Shown here: piece after piece, positions 39,736 through 51,035 of the stretch
Layout: each line of letters begins with the position of its first letter
Numbering within the stretch: the stretch's first letter is position 1
Source: Pseudomonadota bacterium
Lineage (GTDB): Bacteria > Pseudomonadota > Gammaproteobacteria > Steroidobacterales > Steroidobacteraceae
NCBI GenBank assembly: GCA_021815925.1
Contig: JAKAZL010000003.1
Coordinates: forward strand, 43,556 to 107,555
Length of the DNA stretch: 64,000 nt
Direction of reading: 5' to 3'
The notes under the pieces: model-generated
What the model was told of the DNA's origin: nothing
What the model saw: the letters and a program-made list of their open reading frames with translations, nothing else
Database searches by the model: none
Made by a program: the position numbers and the translations under genes

Positions 39736-42645
39736 ATGATCAGATCGCAACGCCACCGCAGCGGCCCGCTTGCCGGGTGGTCGCTCGGACTCTCACTGGG
39801 AGTGTGTCTGCCGGCCCTGGCGGTGAGTCCGCCCGCCGCGCACACCGATCTTATTGTCCGGCCGGTGCAGGTCACTGCCGCGAACCGCGTGCGCTACAGC
39901 GCAACATTGCCCACGTGGCGACGCGTGAGCCCGGTGGGCACCCTCATCAGCACGGCCAATTTTCCGACCAAGGTGCTGAGCATCGCCGGGCACGTGCTCG
40001 TGCTCGCCAACGGCGCAACCGTGTTTCAGACGGTCACGTGGTATGGCCCCGACCTGCAGCGCCAGGCGCGGCTCGCGACCTTCACGGCCGTCGCACCGGC
40101 GCACGCAACCACCTCCACGTTCTCCGGCAGCTCCGCGCAGGTCACCGATCCGCGCCATGCGGGCGCCGCAGGCTCGGTGTACTCAACGGACCAGCCGGCG
40201 AAACTGCGCGCCGCCGAGGCGCAGGCGACGGAGCACGCCGAGGAGAACCCCGAGCCGATTGCGACTCAGGTCATCTCGCACAGCGATCTGTTCCAGGGTC
40301 TGGCCGCCGCTCGGGACGGGACGGTCTATGCCACCGGCGGGAACGCCGACAAGGTGTTCGCCCTGCGGATGCAGGCGGGCCGGGTGCGCATCGTGCACGT
40401 GTATGGGCTCACCTGGCAGCCCTTCCCGGCCAGCCAGTATCCATACGTGTATCAAGGCAATCACGACCAGAAGCCCTTCCGCTTCTATCCCGACTCGGTG
40501 GTCGTGGGTCCGAATGGGCGCTACCTGTACGTCACGGGTCTGCTCGCCAACAGCCTGGCGCGCATCGACCTCAGCAGCGGCGCGACGCGCTACGTGAACG
40601 TCGGGCCGTTCCCGTTCGCCGTGGTGCTCGCCGACGGCGGCCGCCGTCTTGCCGTGAGCGACTGGGCCGGCAGCGGGGTGACGGTCCTCGACCGACGGAC
40701 CCTGCGCGTGCTCGGCACCGTCGCCACCGGTCCTGCGGTCGGAGCGCACACCGTGGCCGCCGGCGTGCATCCCACCGCGATGGTGAGCGTGCCGAACGGG
40801 CCCGATGTCTGGGTGGCGGACGCCAATGCCGATGCGCTGGTGCAGGTCGACACCCGTGCGTTGAAGGCCGTGCGGGCCATCGCCGACGGGCCGTACGCGG
40901 GCGCGCCCCCGGGCAGCTATCCGGACGCGCTGGCCGTGGCACAGGGCAAGCTGTTCGTCGCCAATGCCGGCAATGACGACGTGGCGGTCTACGATCTGGC
41001 GAGCGGCAAGGCCCTGGGACTGATCCCGACGGGCTGGTACCCGAGTGACCTTGCCGTAAGGCATGACAGCCTGTACGTGGTGGCGGCCAAGGGGCTGGGG
41101 ACCGGACCGAACCTGCACTGGCAGTACATTGGCAACATGATGCACGGACTGCTGCAGCGGGTGCCGCTGCAGGATCTGGCACACGAGCTGCCACGCTGGA
41201 CGCACCAGGCACTGCAAAGCGGCGGGTTCCTGCCCGCGCAACGGCAGACGCTGGCGCGGCACAATGCCCGCACCGCGGCGTTTCTGCGCCGCCACATTCA
41301 CTACGTCGTGCTCATCCTGCACGAGAACAAGACGTTCGATGAGGATCTGGGTGAGTACCGCGCGGCGGGCGCGTGGGCCGATCCGCGCTTCTCGCTCTAT
41401 GGTCCGCGGGAGCTGCCGAACCTCTACCGCTGGGCGGCGCACGATGCGCTGTTCGCGAACTTCATGGCCGACGGCGAGGTGACCGCGCAGGGTCACCAGT
41501 GGACCGACGGCGCATCCGATTCGGACGTTGTGCAGCGCCTCTGGCCCGAGTACTACTCCGACCGAGGACTGGTGTGGAATGCCGGTCCGGGTGGAACCGG
41601 CGCGCTGCACCCGAACGACCCGGCCAGCCACGATCCGTTCGAATATGCCCACCGACATCTCGGTGCGTATGCCAACCCGTGGATCAGCTACCCGCAGCGG
41701 CTCTACCTGTTCAACGACTTGCTGGCGCATCGGGTGTCGTTCGAAGACTTCGGCGAGAACGTCACGCGCGCCCGCGACGGTGTGATCCGCAACGCTCTGA
41801 TTGCACACGTCGATCAGACCTACCCCGGCTGGGACCGGCTGATCCGCGACGACAACCGGGTCGATGCGGCCCTCGCGTGGCTCAAGGCCCACCCGGGCAA
41901 GGCGTTCCCGCATTTCATCTTCATCTGGCTGCCCGACGATCATACCGCCGGGTTGAAGGCGTGCTATTACAGCCCGGACTACTACGTGGCCGACAACGAT
42001 CACGCCACCGCGCGATTGGTGCATTACCTCGCCGGGACGCCCCAGTGGCGCCACATGGTGGTGTTCCTCGAGCAGGATGACGCGCAGAGCGGCGCCGATC
42101 ACATCAATGCGCACCGCACGCTCGCGCTCGCGCTGGGCCCCTGGGTCAAGTCCGGGGTGCTCGACACGCAGCCGCTCTCGCAGGTCAACATCGTGCGCAG
42201 CATCGAGGCGGTGTTCGGTCTGCCGGCGATGTCGCAGTGGGATGCGAATTCCGAGGTCATCTCGGGTATCTGGCGCCGGACTGCGCGCACTGCGGCCATG
42301 CCGGTGCTACCCATGCAGGTCCCGGTGCAGTTCAACCCCGGCCGCTGCAGCGACCAGCTGCTCCTGCGACGCGAGGCGGGAGCTGCGGGGCACGCGCTGA
42401 CTCCGGGGTGGCTGAAGCGGCACACCGATCCGCACGGTGCGCACGGTCCGGCGTTGACCTCCCGCCAGGCGTTCACACCGACCTCGATCCTGAAGGTGGC
42501 CGGACCGGAGCAGTTGCGTCAGGAATGGATCGCGAGCAAGGGGCAGCGCAGCTACCGCGCGTTTCAGCAATTTCTCAGCGAGTACGCCGCGGCGCACGGC
42601 AGTCCCGTGTCGGCGTACGAGGCGAACGACGGGGCGCTGCATTGA
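39736..42645 (+). CDS. YncE-like beta-propeller / phosphoesterase (alkaline phosphatase superfamily) fusion, secreted
   Basis: YVTN-type repeats (GRYLYVTGLLANSLARIDLSSG), then HYVVLILHENKTFDEDLGEY...HFIFIWLPDDHTAG. Confidence 0.82.
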   Translation: MIRSQRHRSGPLAGWSLGLSLGVCLPALAVSPPAAHTDLIVRPVQVTAANRVRYSATLPTWRRVSPVGTLISTANFPTKVLSIAGHVLVLANGATVFQTVTWYGPDLQRQARLATFTAVAPAHATTSTFSGSSAQVTDPRHAGAAGSVYSTDQPAKLRAAEAQATEHAEENPEPIATQVISHSDLFQGLAAARDGTVYATGGNADKVFALRMQAGRVRIVHVYGLTWQPFPASQYPYVYQGNHDQKPFRFYPDSVVVGPNGRYLYVTGLLANSLARIDLSSGATRYVNVGPFPFAVVLADGGRRLAVSDWAGSGVTVLDRRTLRVLGTVATGPAVGAHTVAAGVHPTAMVSVPNGPDVWVADANADALVQVDTRALKAVRAIADGPYAGAPPGSYPDALAVAQGKLFVANAGNDDVAVYDLASGKALGLIPTGWYPSDLAVRHDSLYVVAAKGLGTGPNLHWQYIGNMMHGLLQRVPLQDLAHELPRWTHQALQSGGFLPAQRQTLARHNARTAAFLRRHIHYVVLILHENKTFDEDLGEYRAAGAWADPRFSLYGPRELPNLYRWAAHDALFANFMADGEVTAQGHQWTDGASDSDVVQRLWPEYYSDRGLVWNAGPGGTGALHPNDPASHDPFEYAHRHLGAYANPWISYPQRLYLFNDLLAHRVSFEDFGENVTRARDGVIRNALIAHVDQTYPGWDRLIRDDNRVDAALAWLKAHPGKAFPHFIFIWLPDDHTAGLKACYYSPDYYVADNDHATARLVHYLAGTPQWRHMVVFLEQDDAQSGADHINAHRTLALALGPWVKSGVLDTQPLSQVNIVRSIEAVFGLPAMSQWDANSEVISGIWRRTARTAAMPVLPMQVPVQFNPGRCSDQLLLRREAGAAGHALTPGWLKRHTDPHGAHGPALTSRQAFTPTSILKVAGPEQLRQEWIASKGQRSYRAFQQFLSEYAAAHGSPVSAYEANDGALH

Positions 42646-42675
42646 GGCCGCGACGGCCGGCCGGATGAGTCGCTT

Positions 42676-42713
42676 CCCCGCCCGGGCGTGCCATCCGGCG
42701 CGCCCGGGCGGGG
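42676..42713 (+). terminator. Hairpin CCCCGCCCGGGCG-N12-CGCCCGGGCGGGG
   Basis: Perfect 13-bp inverted repeat 31 nt after the phosphoesterase stop. Confidence 0.6.
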
Positions 42714-43086
42714 GCGTTCGATCGGGCTGCCGCAGCCGATCGGACGGGAGCCGAATCGGTACTTGTGCCTATGCCGAGGGCGATCGGCTTGGGTCAAAGT
42801 CCGCGGCCGGTCCTGGCCGGGCCGGCTCGAGTGATGTCCGGCTGCGCTCATGCGCGGCGCGTTCCGGGCGTGCCGGCCCACGGTGCAATTGACCGCGACG
42901 CACCGCTGGGGGGATGATCTGTATCAAAATACGGCCGAAGATGGACTACAATCGTTTGCCGTTGATGAGCACGAACAATAAGCCGCATTGCGGGACGCGA
43001 TCAATCCACTGTCATCGATTGCCTCGAGGCGCCGCGTCGCGCTGTCGCTCGCCGAGTGACACGCGCCCCGGCAGCCCAGTGTCGCC

Positions 43087-44115
43087 ATGAGATATATCGA
43101 ATCGAAAGAGCAAAGCGCCGAGTTGCTGCGCCTCACGCTGCCGCTGATGGTGCGTCAGGCGGCCGCCTACCATCCCATCAGCTACACGATCTGGTATGAG
43201 CACGTCGCGGGCATCAACCCGCCGCTCAGCACCGCGCTCGCGGCGCGGCTCGAGACGAACGAGCCGCTGAACGACGATGAGGTGTACCGGCTCTACGCGC
43301 GGCACGTTTCGGAGCGCGATGCAGCCGTGCTCGATCATCTGCAGCAGCGCCTGCAGGACCTGCTCGACGACACCGCGCGGACCATCAACAGCGCCGGCGA
43401 GGACAGCGGTCACTTCACCCGCACGCTGCGCGAGAGCCGCTCGGATCTGGAGCAGGAGGCCACGGCGGCGAAGATCCAGCAGGTGATCTCGCGCCTGCTG
43501 AGCGAAGCGTTGCGCATGGAGACGATGACCCAGGTCCTGGCCGAGAAGCTCGATGGCAGCACCCGCGAGGTCAGGGCGCTGACCGAGCAGCTGCAGCGGG
43601 CGCAGACCGAGGCGGTCATCGATCCTCTGTGCGGCATTCATAACCGGCGCGGCTTCCTGCGCGAGGCGAAGACCCTGCTCGAATCGCGCGCCGGCCTCGA
43701 GGGCAGCGCGATCGTGCTCGCGGACGTCGATCACTTCAAGCAGGTCAACGACACCTACGGGCACCTGCTCGGCGACAAGGTGCTGCGCTCGGTCGGCGGG
43801 ATATTTCGCGACAGCGTCAAGGACGTCGGCGTCGCTGCGCGCGTCGGCGGTGAGGAGTTTGCGCTGCTGCTGCCGGGTACGACCCTGCAGGCGGCGCGCT
43901 CGCTGGCCGAGCAGATCCGCGCGGCCGTCGCACGCGGGCGGATCCAGCGCGAGAAGAGCAAGGAGGACATCGGATCGATCACCGTGTCCCTCGGAGTGGC
44001 CGTCGGGGCCGCGGGCGAGACGCTCGACATGCTGATGTTCCGCGCCGACCGGGCGCTGTATTCGGCCAAGCGCGCCGGACGCAATCAGGTGTGCGTGGAG
44101 CCCTCGAGCGCCTGA
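43087..44115 (+). CDS. GGDEF diguanylate cyclase (GGEEF)
   Basis: DPLCGIHNRRGFLREAKTLL...ADVDHFKQVNDTYGHLLGDKVL...RVGGEEFALLLPG. Confidence 0.92.
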   Translation: MRYIESKEQSAELLRLTLPLMVRQAAAYHPISYTIWYEHVAGINPPLSTALAARLETNEPLNDDEVYRLYARHVSERDAAVLDHLQQRLQDLLDDTARTINSAGEDSGHFTRTLRESRSDLEQEATAAKIQQVISRLLSEALRMETMTQVLAEKLDGSTREVRALTEQLQRAQTEAVIDPLCGIHNRRGFLREAKTLLESRAGLEGSAIVLADVDHFKQVNDTYGHLLGDKVLRSVGGIFRDSVKDVGVAARVGGEEFALLLPGTTLQAARSLAEQIRAAVARGRIQREKSKEDIGSITVSLGVAVGAAGETLDMLMFRADRALYSAKRAGRNQVCVEPSSA

Positions 44116-44192
44116 TCCGGTCATCCCGGCGATGCCGCCTCCTCGGGGCGCGCCTGCCCGTCGAGGCGTGCTCGGCGGCCGGCATGCGCCGC

Positions 44193-44888
44193 TCACAGAT
44201 GACGCAGCAGATCAAACCCCAGCTTCAGCGAATCCCAGATGATCCCGACCGCGATCCGTACCCCGGTCGAGGTGATGTCGACGACGCCGCGCAGGGCGAA
44301 GCGGCCGGCCTCGGCGAGGATTTCGTGGGGATGCCGCGAGGCGTAGCGCACCGCCCGCTGCTCGTCGCGGCGCGCAGCGTGCCGCTGCGCAGCGGAGAGG
44401 TCGGCCGCGGGAATCGCCCGCAGCTCAACGGGCGCCGTGCCCGCCAGGTAGAACCCGAGGCGGTGCGCCACGGCCGGCGTCGCATCCGCGATGCGGCCGC
44501 CGTAGAACGGACCCCGGTCATCCACCATGGCCACCGCTTCACGGCCGTTGCTCAGGTTGCGGATCATCACCCAGGTGCCGAACGGCAGCGTCTTGCTGGC
44601 GAGGCGCATGGCCTGCGGGTCGAACGGTGCACCGCTGGCGGTCGGGCGGCCGGCATCGGCGCGGCCGTACCAGGACGCCACGCCGCGCGCCTGGTAGCCG
44701 CTCGCCGAGGCGAGGACCCGGTAGCAGCCATGCCCGGCGACGCAGTAACCGTCGACCGGTGGCCGTTGCGTAGGCCCGGCCGCGCAGCCGGCGAGCAGGC
44801 AGGCCGCCGCGACGGGGCCGTACGGGGGTGCGCGGCGGCCGTGTCGCGCGATCCGCGCCCGGGGCGAGCGCCGTGGCGGCCCGTTCAA
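44193..44888 (-). CDS. RlpA-like septal ring lytic transglycosylase/lipoprotein
   Basis: Lipobox LLAGC; GVASWYGRADAGRPTASGAPFDPQAMRLASKTLPFGTWVMIRNLSNGREAVAMVDDRGPF. Confidence 0.88.
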   Translation of the reverse strand: MNGPPRRSPRARIARHGRRAPPYGPVAAACLLAGCAAGPTQRPPVDGYCVAGHGCYRVLASASGYQARGVASWYGRADAGRPTASGAPFDPQAMRLASKTLPFGTWVMIRNLSNGREAVAMVDDRGPFYGGRIADATPAVAHRLGFYLAGTAPVELRAIPAADLSAAQRHAARRDEQRAVRYASRHPHEILAEAGRFALRGVVDITSTGVRIAVGIIWDSLKLGFDLLRHL

Positions 44889-44913
44889 CTCGCTGCGCGG
44901 GTGCCCGAGTCGC

Positions 44914-45672
44914 TCAATGCACGTAGGAAGCTGCGTTGACGTCGATGGTGCTGCCGGTGGCGTGATCGGCCAGTCCGCTGGCCAGGAAGGCGACGAGCGG
45001 AGCGATATCCTCAGGCTCCGTCAGACGTCGCAGGGCGATGTCCGCGGTCGCGTAGTCCTCGCCGTAGCGGTCGATGAACTCCGCGGCCATCTCCGTACGA
45101 GTGAATCCGGGCGCAACGTTGAACGCGAGGATGCCGGCCTTTCCATAGCCGCGCGCGATGGAGCGGGTCAGGGCGACCAGGCCGGCCTTGGAGGCCGCGT
45201 AGGCCAGGTAATGCGGCTGATCGCCCCGGAAGGCCGCCCGCGAGCTGATGTTGATGATGCGTCCGCCGCCGCGGTCCGCGAAATGCGCCACGGCGAGCTT
45301 GCACAGAATGCCCGGGGCGCGCAGGTTGGTCGCGAGCGTCGCATCCCACTGGCGCACCCACGGCTCGATGTCTTCGTCCGGGGCGCTGGAGATGGCAATT
45401 CCGGCGTTGTTCACCAGGGTGTTCACCTGGCCGAAGCGTGCAACCACGGCGCTCCAGAGGTCCGCGCATTCATCGGGGGAGGCCAGGTCCGCCTGGAAGA
45501 TCTCCGCTCCGTGGCCGGCCTGTTCCGCCACCGCCTCGGCCGCGGCGCGATGGTGTCGGTAATGCACGGCGATGCGCGCCCCGGCAGCGCCCATGGTCCG
45601 GGCGATGGCCGCTCCGATGCCGCGGCTCGCGCCGGTGACCAGTACGCAGGTGTTCTTCAGGTCGATCTGCAT
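44914..45672 (-). CDS. SDR family oxidoreductase
   Basis: VLVTGASRGIGAAIARTMG, NNAGIA, YLAYAASKAGL catalytic YxxxK; ATG at 45672. Confidence 0.93.
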   Translation of the reverse strand: MQIDLKNTCVLVTGASRGIGAAIARTMGAAGARIAVHYRHHRAAAEAVAEQAGHGAEIFQADLASPDECADLWSAVVARFGQVNTLVNNAGIAISSAPDEDIEPWVRQWDATLATNLRAPGILCKLAVAHFADRGGGRIINISSRAAFRGDQPHYLAYAASKAGLVALTRSIARGYGKAGILAFNVAPGFTRTEMAAEFIDRYGEDYATADIALRRLTEPEDIAPLVAFLASGLADHATGSTIDVNAASYVH

Positions 45673-45777
45673 GAGGGGCTCTCCCGGGGGCGAGGGACCC
45701 GCAGAGTCTATCATCGCAGGCCGGGTGCGCCGCGGTGTGGCGCGGCGCCGTACCGAACGGGCTGCTAAGATTCCGCG

Positions 45778-48700
45778 ATGCGCGCATGGCAGTTCTGGAT
45801 CGACCGCGGGGGCACGTTCACGGATGTCATCGGACTGGCGCCGGACGGGCAACTGCACGTGCGCAAGGTACTCTCCCGTCAGATCGGGGCCGCGGAGAGT
45901 TCCGACGCCGGCATCGTCGGGATGCGCGGCATTCTCCAGGCGGCGCTCGGCCGGACCGATGGTTTCAGCGGCTGCATCGAGTCGGTGAAGGTGGGCACGA
46001 CGGTCGCGACCAACGCGCTGCTCGAACGGCAGGGGGCGCCGGTGCTGCTCGTCGTGACAGCCGGCTTCGCCGATGCGCTCAGAATCGGCTATCAGAACCG
46101 ACCCGACATCTTCGCCCGGCACATCGTGCTGCCCGAGCCGCTCTACACGCGGGTGATCGAGGCCGAGGAGCGCATCGATGCGCGCGGGGCGGTCCTCGCG
46201 CCGCTCGCGGCGGCCTCTCTGGAGGCCAACCTCGCCGCCGCTCGCCGCGATGGGCTGCGCTCGGTCGCCATCGTGTTCCTGCATGGCTGGCGGCATCCGC
46301 AGCATGAGCGGCAGGCCGCCGAGATCGCCCGCCGGCTGGGCTTCGAGGAGGTTTCCGTCTCGCACGAGCTCTCGCCGCTCGTGCGCTTCGTTGCGCGCGG
46401 GGACACCACCGTACTCAACGCCTATCTGGCGCCACCGCTCGGGGCGTATCTGCAGGGGCTGCGCGCGCAACTCGCGCGGCTCGATCCGCACGCCCGCCTC
46501 GAGCTGATGCAGAGCAACGGTGGCCTCGCGGCGCTCGAGCGGTTCCGGGCGCTCTCGAGCGTGCTGTCGGGGCCCGCCGGCGGACTCATTGGGATGGCCT
46601 GGATCGGCGCGCGCAGCGGCATCGAGCAACTCATCGGCTTTGACATGGGCGGGACGTCCACCGACGTGTCGCTCTTCGATGGTGAGTTGCCACGGCGTTT
46701 CGAACATCTGATCGCCGGGGTCCGCCTGCAGCAGACCATGCTCGACGTGCACACCATTGCCGCCGGCGGCGGCTCCATTCTCGCGGTGCGCGACGGACGT
46801 CTCGCGGTCGGACCGGCCTCGGCAGGCTCCTCACCCGGGCCGGCCTGTTATGGACGCGGGGGACCGCCGACGCTCACGGACGTGCAGGTGCTGCTCGGGC
46901 GGCTGCGCCCGGATACGCTGCCGGCGGTCTTCGGCGCGGACGGGCAGTCCCGCATCGATGCGGCGCGAGTTGCCGAGGCGTTCGCGGCGCTGAGCACCGC
47001 TGTGCAGGCCGGCACGCCGACTGCGCCAGAGGCGCTCGCGGCCGCCTTTCTCGATGTGGCGGTGGAGTCGATGGCCAACGCCATCCGGCAGGTCTCCACC
47101 CGCCAGGGACTCGACGCCGACGCCTTCACGTTGTTCTGTTTCGGCGGCGCCGCAGGCCAGCATGCCTGCCGCGTCGCGGCGGCGGCCGGGATGCATCGGG
47201 TGCTGGTGCATCCGCTCTCGAGCGTGCTGTCGGCCTTCGGCATCGGCGTGGCCGACCGGCTGGCCGTGCACCGGGCGAGCCTGCGGGCCACGCTCGGCGA
47301 GGCGGCGCTCGAGTCCGCGCGGGCACGTCTCGTGGAGCTCGAGCGCGCTGCGCGGCGCGAGCTCGAGCCCTTCGGCGCCGATCCCGGCGCGCTCGAGGTG
47401 GCGCAGCTGCTCGAGGTGCGCGCCGGCGACAGCGAAACCACCGTGTCGGTGCCGCCCGGGGATCCGGACGCGGTGCGCAGCGCGTTCCAGGGCGCGCACC
47501 GGCGGCGCTTCGGCTTCGAGACCCACTCGCTCGAGATCGTGATCGAGGCCGTGCGGGTCGAGGTGCGCATGCCGTCGCTGGCGCGCGCGGCATTGCGCAT
47601 GCCGCCCGAGCGGCTCGAGGCGGACCTTCCCGCGCGGGCACGCGCCTGGTTCGACGGGCGCTGGCAGGAGGTGCCGCTGGTGCCGGCCGGGACGCTGCAG
47701 GGGCCGATCGTCGGACCGGCCCTGATCGTCGCGGCGCACTCGACGCTCGTGCTCGAGTCCGGCTGGCAGGCCCGCCGCCTCGAGGATGGCGAGTGGCTGC
47801 TCGAGCGCACCCGCAGCGAAGCGCCGCATCCACAGCTCCAGGCGAGCGCCTCCTATGAGCGGGCCGACCCGGCGCGCGTCGAGATCTTCAACAATCTCTA
47901 CATGCACATCGCCGAGCAGATGGGCGAGGTGCTCAGGGCCACCGCGCAGTCGGTGAACATCAAGGAGCGGCTGGATTACTCGTGCGCGCTGTTCGATGCT
48001 GCGGGCGGACTCGTCGCCAACGCGCCACACATGCCGGTGCACCTCGGTTCGATGGGCGCGAGCGTGCGGGCGGTGATCCAGGCGCGCGCCGGCCGGCTGC
48101 GCCCCGGCGAGGCGTGGCTGCTCAACAGTCCCTATCACGGCGGTACGCACCTGCCGGACATGACGGTGGTGACGCCGGTGTTTCTCTCGGGCGCTGGTGA
48201 GCCGGACTGCTTCGTCGCCTCGCGCGCCCATCACGCCGATATCGGCGGCAGCACGCCCGGGTCGATGCCGCCCTTCAGCCGCACGATCGAGGAGGAGGGT
48301 GTGCTCCTCGAGTGCTTCGCACTGCTCGAGGGCGGACGGCTGCGCGAGTCGGCGCTGCGCACGGCGCTCGCCGCCGCCCGCTTCCCGGCGCGCCGTCCGG
48401 ATCAGAACCTCGCCGATCTGCGCGCGCAGCTTGCGGCCAATGCCCGCGGCATCGGCGAGATCGAGCGGGCCGTCTCCCGCCACGGGCTTGCGGCAGTGCG
48501 CGCGTACATGCGTCATGTACAGGTCAATGCGGCCGAGTGCATGCGCGAGGCGATCGCGCAGCTGCGCTCGGGCGAGTTCCGCTACGAGCTCGACGACGGC
48601 CAGGTGATCGCCGTTCGCATCAGCATCGAGGCCGGTCGAGCGCACATCGACTTCACCGGCACCTCGGGCATGCATGGCGGTAACTTCAACGCCCCGCGTG

Positions 48701-49389
48701 CGGTGTGCATCGCCGCGGTGGTGTACGTCTTTCGTACGCTCATCGCGCGGCCGATCCCGCTCAACGAGGGCTGCCTCGAGCCGCTCACCATCCACATCCC
48801 GCCGGGCTCGCTGCTCGATCCGCTGCCACCGGCGGCCGTGGCCGCCGGCAACGTCGAGACTTCGCAGTGCATCGTCGATGCGCTCTACGGGGCGCTCGGG
48901 GTCCTCGCGGCCTCGCAGGGCACGATGAACAATCTCACCTTCGGCAACGCCGAGCTGCAGTACTACGAGACCATCGCCGGCGGGGCGGGGGCCGGAGCGG
49001 ACTTCGAGGGATGCGACGCGGTGCAGACACACATGACCAACTCGCGGCTCACCGACCCAGAGATCCTCGAGGGGCGCTTTCCGGTGCTGCTGCGCGAGTT
49101 CTCGATCCGGCGCGGCTCCGGCGGTGCGGGCCGCCACCGGGGAGGCGACGGGGTGGTGCGGCGGCTCGAGTTCCGCGCGCCGCTTGCCGGGGCGCTGCTG
49201 GCCAATCACCGGCGAGTACGCCCCTTCGGGCTTGCAGGTGGGCAGAGCGCGGCGGGCGGTGCCGGGCACATCCGCCGCGCCGACGGGACGCTCGAGCCGA
49301 TCGGGGCGACCGCGAGTTTCGCGCTCGGCGCGGGCGATGAGCTCACGATCCTGACGCCCGGCGGCGGCGGCTTCGGCGCGCCGCCATGA
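45778..49389 (+). CDS. 5-oxoprolinase (fused hydantoinase A/B, OPLAH-like)
   Basis: 1203 aa; [15 protein letters not shown]-terminus, [50 protein letters not shown] near C-terminus; HyuA and HyuB in one ORF. Confidence 0.9.
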   Translation: MRAWQFWIDRGGTFTDVIGLAPDGQLHVRKVLSRQIGAAESSDAGIVGMRGILQAALGRTDGFSGCIESVKVGTTVATNALLERQGAPVLLVVTAGFADALRIGYQNRPDIFARHIVLPEPLYTRVIEAEERIDARGAVLAPLAAASLEANLAAARRDGLRSVAIVFLHGWRHPQHERQAAEIARRLGFEEVSVSHELSPLVRFVARGDTTVLNAYLAPPLGAYLQGLRAQLARLDPHARLELMQSNGGLAALERFRALSSVLSGPAGGLIGMAWIGARSGIEQLIGFDMGGTSTDVSLFDGELPRRFEHLIAGVRLQQTMLDVHTIAAGGGSILAVRDGRLAVGPASAGSSPGPACYGRGGPPTLTDVQVLLGRLRPDTLPAVFGADGQSRIDAARVAEAFAALSTAVQAGTPTAPEALAAAFLDVAVESMANAIRQVSTRQGLDADAFTLFCFGGAAGQHACRVAAAAGMHRVLVHPLSSVLSAFGIGVADRLAVHRASLRATLGEAALESARARLVELERAARRELEPFGADPGALEVAQLLEVRAGDSETTVSVPPGDPDAVRSAFQGAHRRRFGFETHSLEIVIEAVRVEVRMPSLARAALRMPPERLEADLPARARAWFDGRWQEVPLVPAGTLQGPIVGPALIVAAHSTLVLESGWQARRLEDGEWLLERTRSEAPHPQLQASASYERADPARVEIFNNLYMHIAEQMGEVLRATAQSVNIKERLDYSCALFDAAGGLVANAPHMPVHLGSMGASVRAVIQARAGRLRPGEAWLLNSPYHGGTHLPDMTVVTPVFLSGAGEPDCFVASRAHHADIGGSTPGSMPPFSRTIEEEGVLLECFALLEGGRLRESALRTALAAARFPARRPDQNLADLRAQLAANARGIGEIERAVSRHGLAAVRAYMRHVQVNAAECMREAIAQLRSGEFRYELDDGQVIAVRISIEAGRAHIDFTGTSGMHGGNFNAPRAVCIAAVVYVFRTLIARPIPLNEGCLEPLTIHIPPGSLLDPLPPAAVAAGNVETSQCIVDALYGALGVLAASQGTMNNLTFGNAELQYYETIAGGAGAGADFEGCDAVQTHMTNSRLTDPEILEGRFPVLLREFSIRRGSGGAGRHRGGDGVVRRLEFRAPLAGALLANHRRVRPFGLAGGQSAAGGAGHIRRADGTLEPIGATASFALGAGDELTILTPGGGGFGAPP

Positions 49390-50069
49390 ATCTCTGGCCG
49401 CTGCTCGCGATCCTCGTGCTGGTGCTCGGCTTTGCCGCCGGCCTGAACCCGCTCCTCGTCATTCTGGTCACGGCCTTCACGGCGGGGGTTGCCGCCGGCA
49501 TTGCGCCGCTGCATCTGCTCGCCTCGCTCGGTCGTGCCTACAACGGGACGCGCTACGTCACGCTCATCTGGCTGATCCTGCCGGTCATCGGTCTGCTCGA
49601 GCACGAGGGGCTGCGCGAGCGGGCCCGCACCGTGATCGGTCGGATGCGCGCGGCGACCGCCGGGCGGATCATTCTCACTTACCTCGCGCTGCGCCAGATC
49701 ACCGCCGCGCTCGGTCTGACTTCCCTCGGTGGGCCGGCGCAGATGGTGCGCCCCATTGTGGCGCCGATGGCCGAGGGGGCCGCCGAGAGCCGCCTCGGGG
49801 CCCTCTCCGAGCGCATGCGCCACCTGGTGCGCGCCTACGCGGCGAGCGCCGACAACGTCGGGGCGTTCTTTGGCGAGGACATCTTTATCGCCATCGCCTC
49901 GATTCTGCTGATCAAGGGCTTTCTCGCCCAAAGCGGCTATGACATCGCGCCGTTTCGCCTCTCGATGTGGGCCATTCCGACGGCCCTGCTGGCCTTCGCG
50001 ATCCACGGGGCGCGGCTGTGGCGACTCGATGCGAAGTTGCGGCGCATGGCGCGCGAGGAGCGATCCTGA
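49386..50069 (+). CDS. DUF969 family membrane protein
   Basis: 227 aa multi-[39 protein letters not shown] overlap with 5-oxoprolinase. Confidence 0.8.
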   Translation: MNLWPLLAILVLVLGFAAGLNPLLVILVTAFTAGVAAGIAPLHLLASLGRAYNGTRYVTLIWLILPVIGLLEHEGLRERARTVIGRMRAATAGRIILTYLALRQITAALGLTSLGGPAQMVRPIVAPMAEGAAESRLGALSERMRHLVRAYAASADNVGAFFGEDIFIAIASILLIKGFLAQSGYDIAPFRLSMWAIPTALLAFAIHGARLWRLDAKLRRMAREERS

Positions 50070-50074
50070 TCGGC

Positions 50075-51022
50075 TTGCAGGACGTGTACGCGCTCGCCGG
50101 CGTCATGTTCGCCGGCTTCGCGCTGTACAGCGTGCGCGACCGCAGCAATGCGCGGCGTTTCGGCAACGGGGCGTTCTGGGCGCTGGTGGCCGTGAGCTTC
50201 CTGCTCGGTTCGCGGATCGGAGCAGTGGCCAACGGCGTGCTCGTCGTGGCGCTGATCCTGATCGGCGGCACGGGCGCCATGGGGCGCGGCTCGAAGGAGC
50301 GCTCGACGGGCGCGGAGCGTGCCCGCCGCGCCGCGCAGCGTGGCAACGCGCTGTTCGTGCCGGCGCTGCTCATCCCCCTCATCGCCGTGCTGGGGACTCT
50401 CACGCTGGGGCGCATCCGCATCGCCGGGGCCCCACTCGCCGACCCCCGGGACGTGACGCTCATCGCGCTCGCGCTCGGCATCGTCGTGGCCCTCATCGTG
50501 GCGCTGTGGCAGGCCCAGGCGCCGCCGCACGCCGCGCTCGACGAAGGGCGCCGGCTCGCGGACATGATGGGGTGGGCGCTCATCCTGCCGCAGCTGCTCG
50601 CCTCGCTCGGCGCCGTGTTCGCCCTGGCCGGCGTCGGTACGGCCGTCGGGCACATCGCCACGACCTGGCTGCCGCTCGGCCAACCGTTCGTCGCGGTGTT
50701 CGTCTACTGCGTGGGGATGGCGCTGTTCACCACGGTGATGGGCAATGCCTTCGCCGCCTTCCCGGTCATGACCGCGGCCATCGGAGTGCCGTTGATCGTG
50801 CAGCGCTTTGGCGGCGACCCGGCGGTAATGGGCGCGATCGGGATGCTCTCGGGGTTCTGCGGCACGCTGGTGACGCCGATGGCGGCCAACTTCAACATCG
50901 TGCCGGCGGTGCTGCTCGAGCTCCCCGACCGCAACGCGGTGATCAAAGTGCAGATTCCGACCGCGATCGCGCTGCTCGCCTGCAACGTCGCGCTGATGTA
51001 TGTGCTCGTGTTCCGCTTCTGA
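50075..51022 (+). CDS. DUF979 family membrane protein
   Basis: LQDVYALAGVMFAGFALYSVRDR...FCGTLVTPMAANFNIVPAVLLEL; non-ATG start inferred, paired with DUF969 gene. Confidence 0.8.
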   Translation: MQDVYALAGVMFAGFALYSVRDRSNARRFGNGAFWALVAVSFLLGSRIGAVANGVLVVALILIGGTGAMGRGSKERSTGAERARRAAQRGNALFVPALLIPLIAVLGTLTLGRIRIAGAPLADPRDVTLIALALGIVVALIVALWQAQAPPHAALDEGRRLADMMGWALILPQLLASLGAVFALAGVGTAVGHIATTWLPLGQPFVAVFVYCVGMALFTTVMGNAFAAFPVMTAAIGVPLIVQRFGGDPAVMGAIGMLSGFCGTLVTPMAANFNIVPAVLLELPDRNAVIKVQIPTAIALLACNVALMYVLVFRF

Positions 51023-51035
51023 CCCAGGACCTGGC

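Noticed and set aside
45673-46752. N-terminal extension of the SDR ORF (612 aa version)
   Set aside because: Extension is antisense to the 5-oxoprolinase 5' end; SDR fold begins at MQIDLKNTCVLVTGAS (45672).
46831-49269. 812-aa minus-strand ORF
   Set aside because: Shadow ORF of the 5-oxoprolinase gene.
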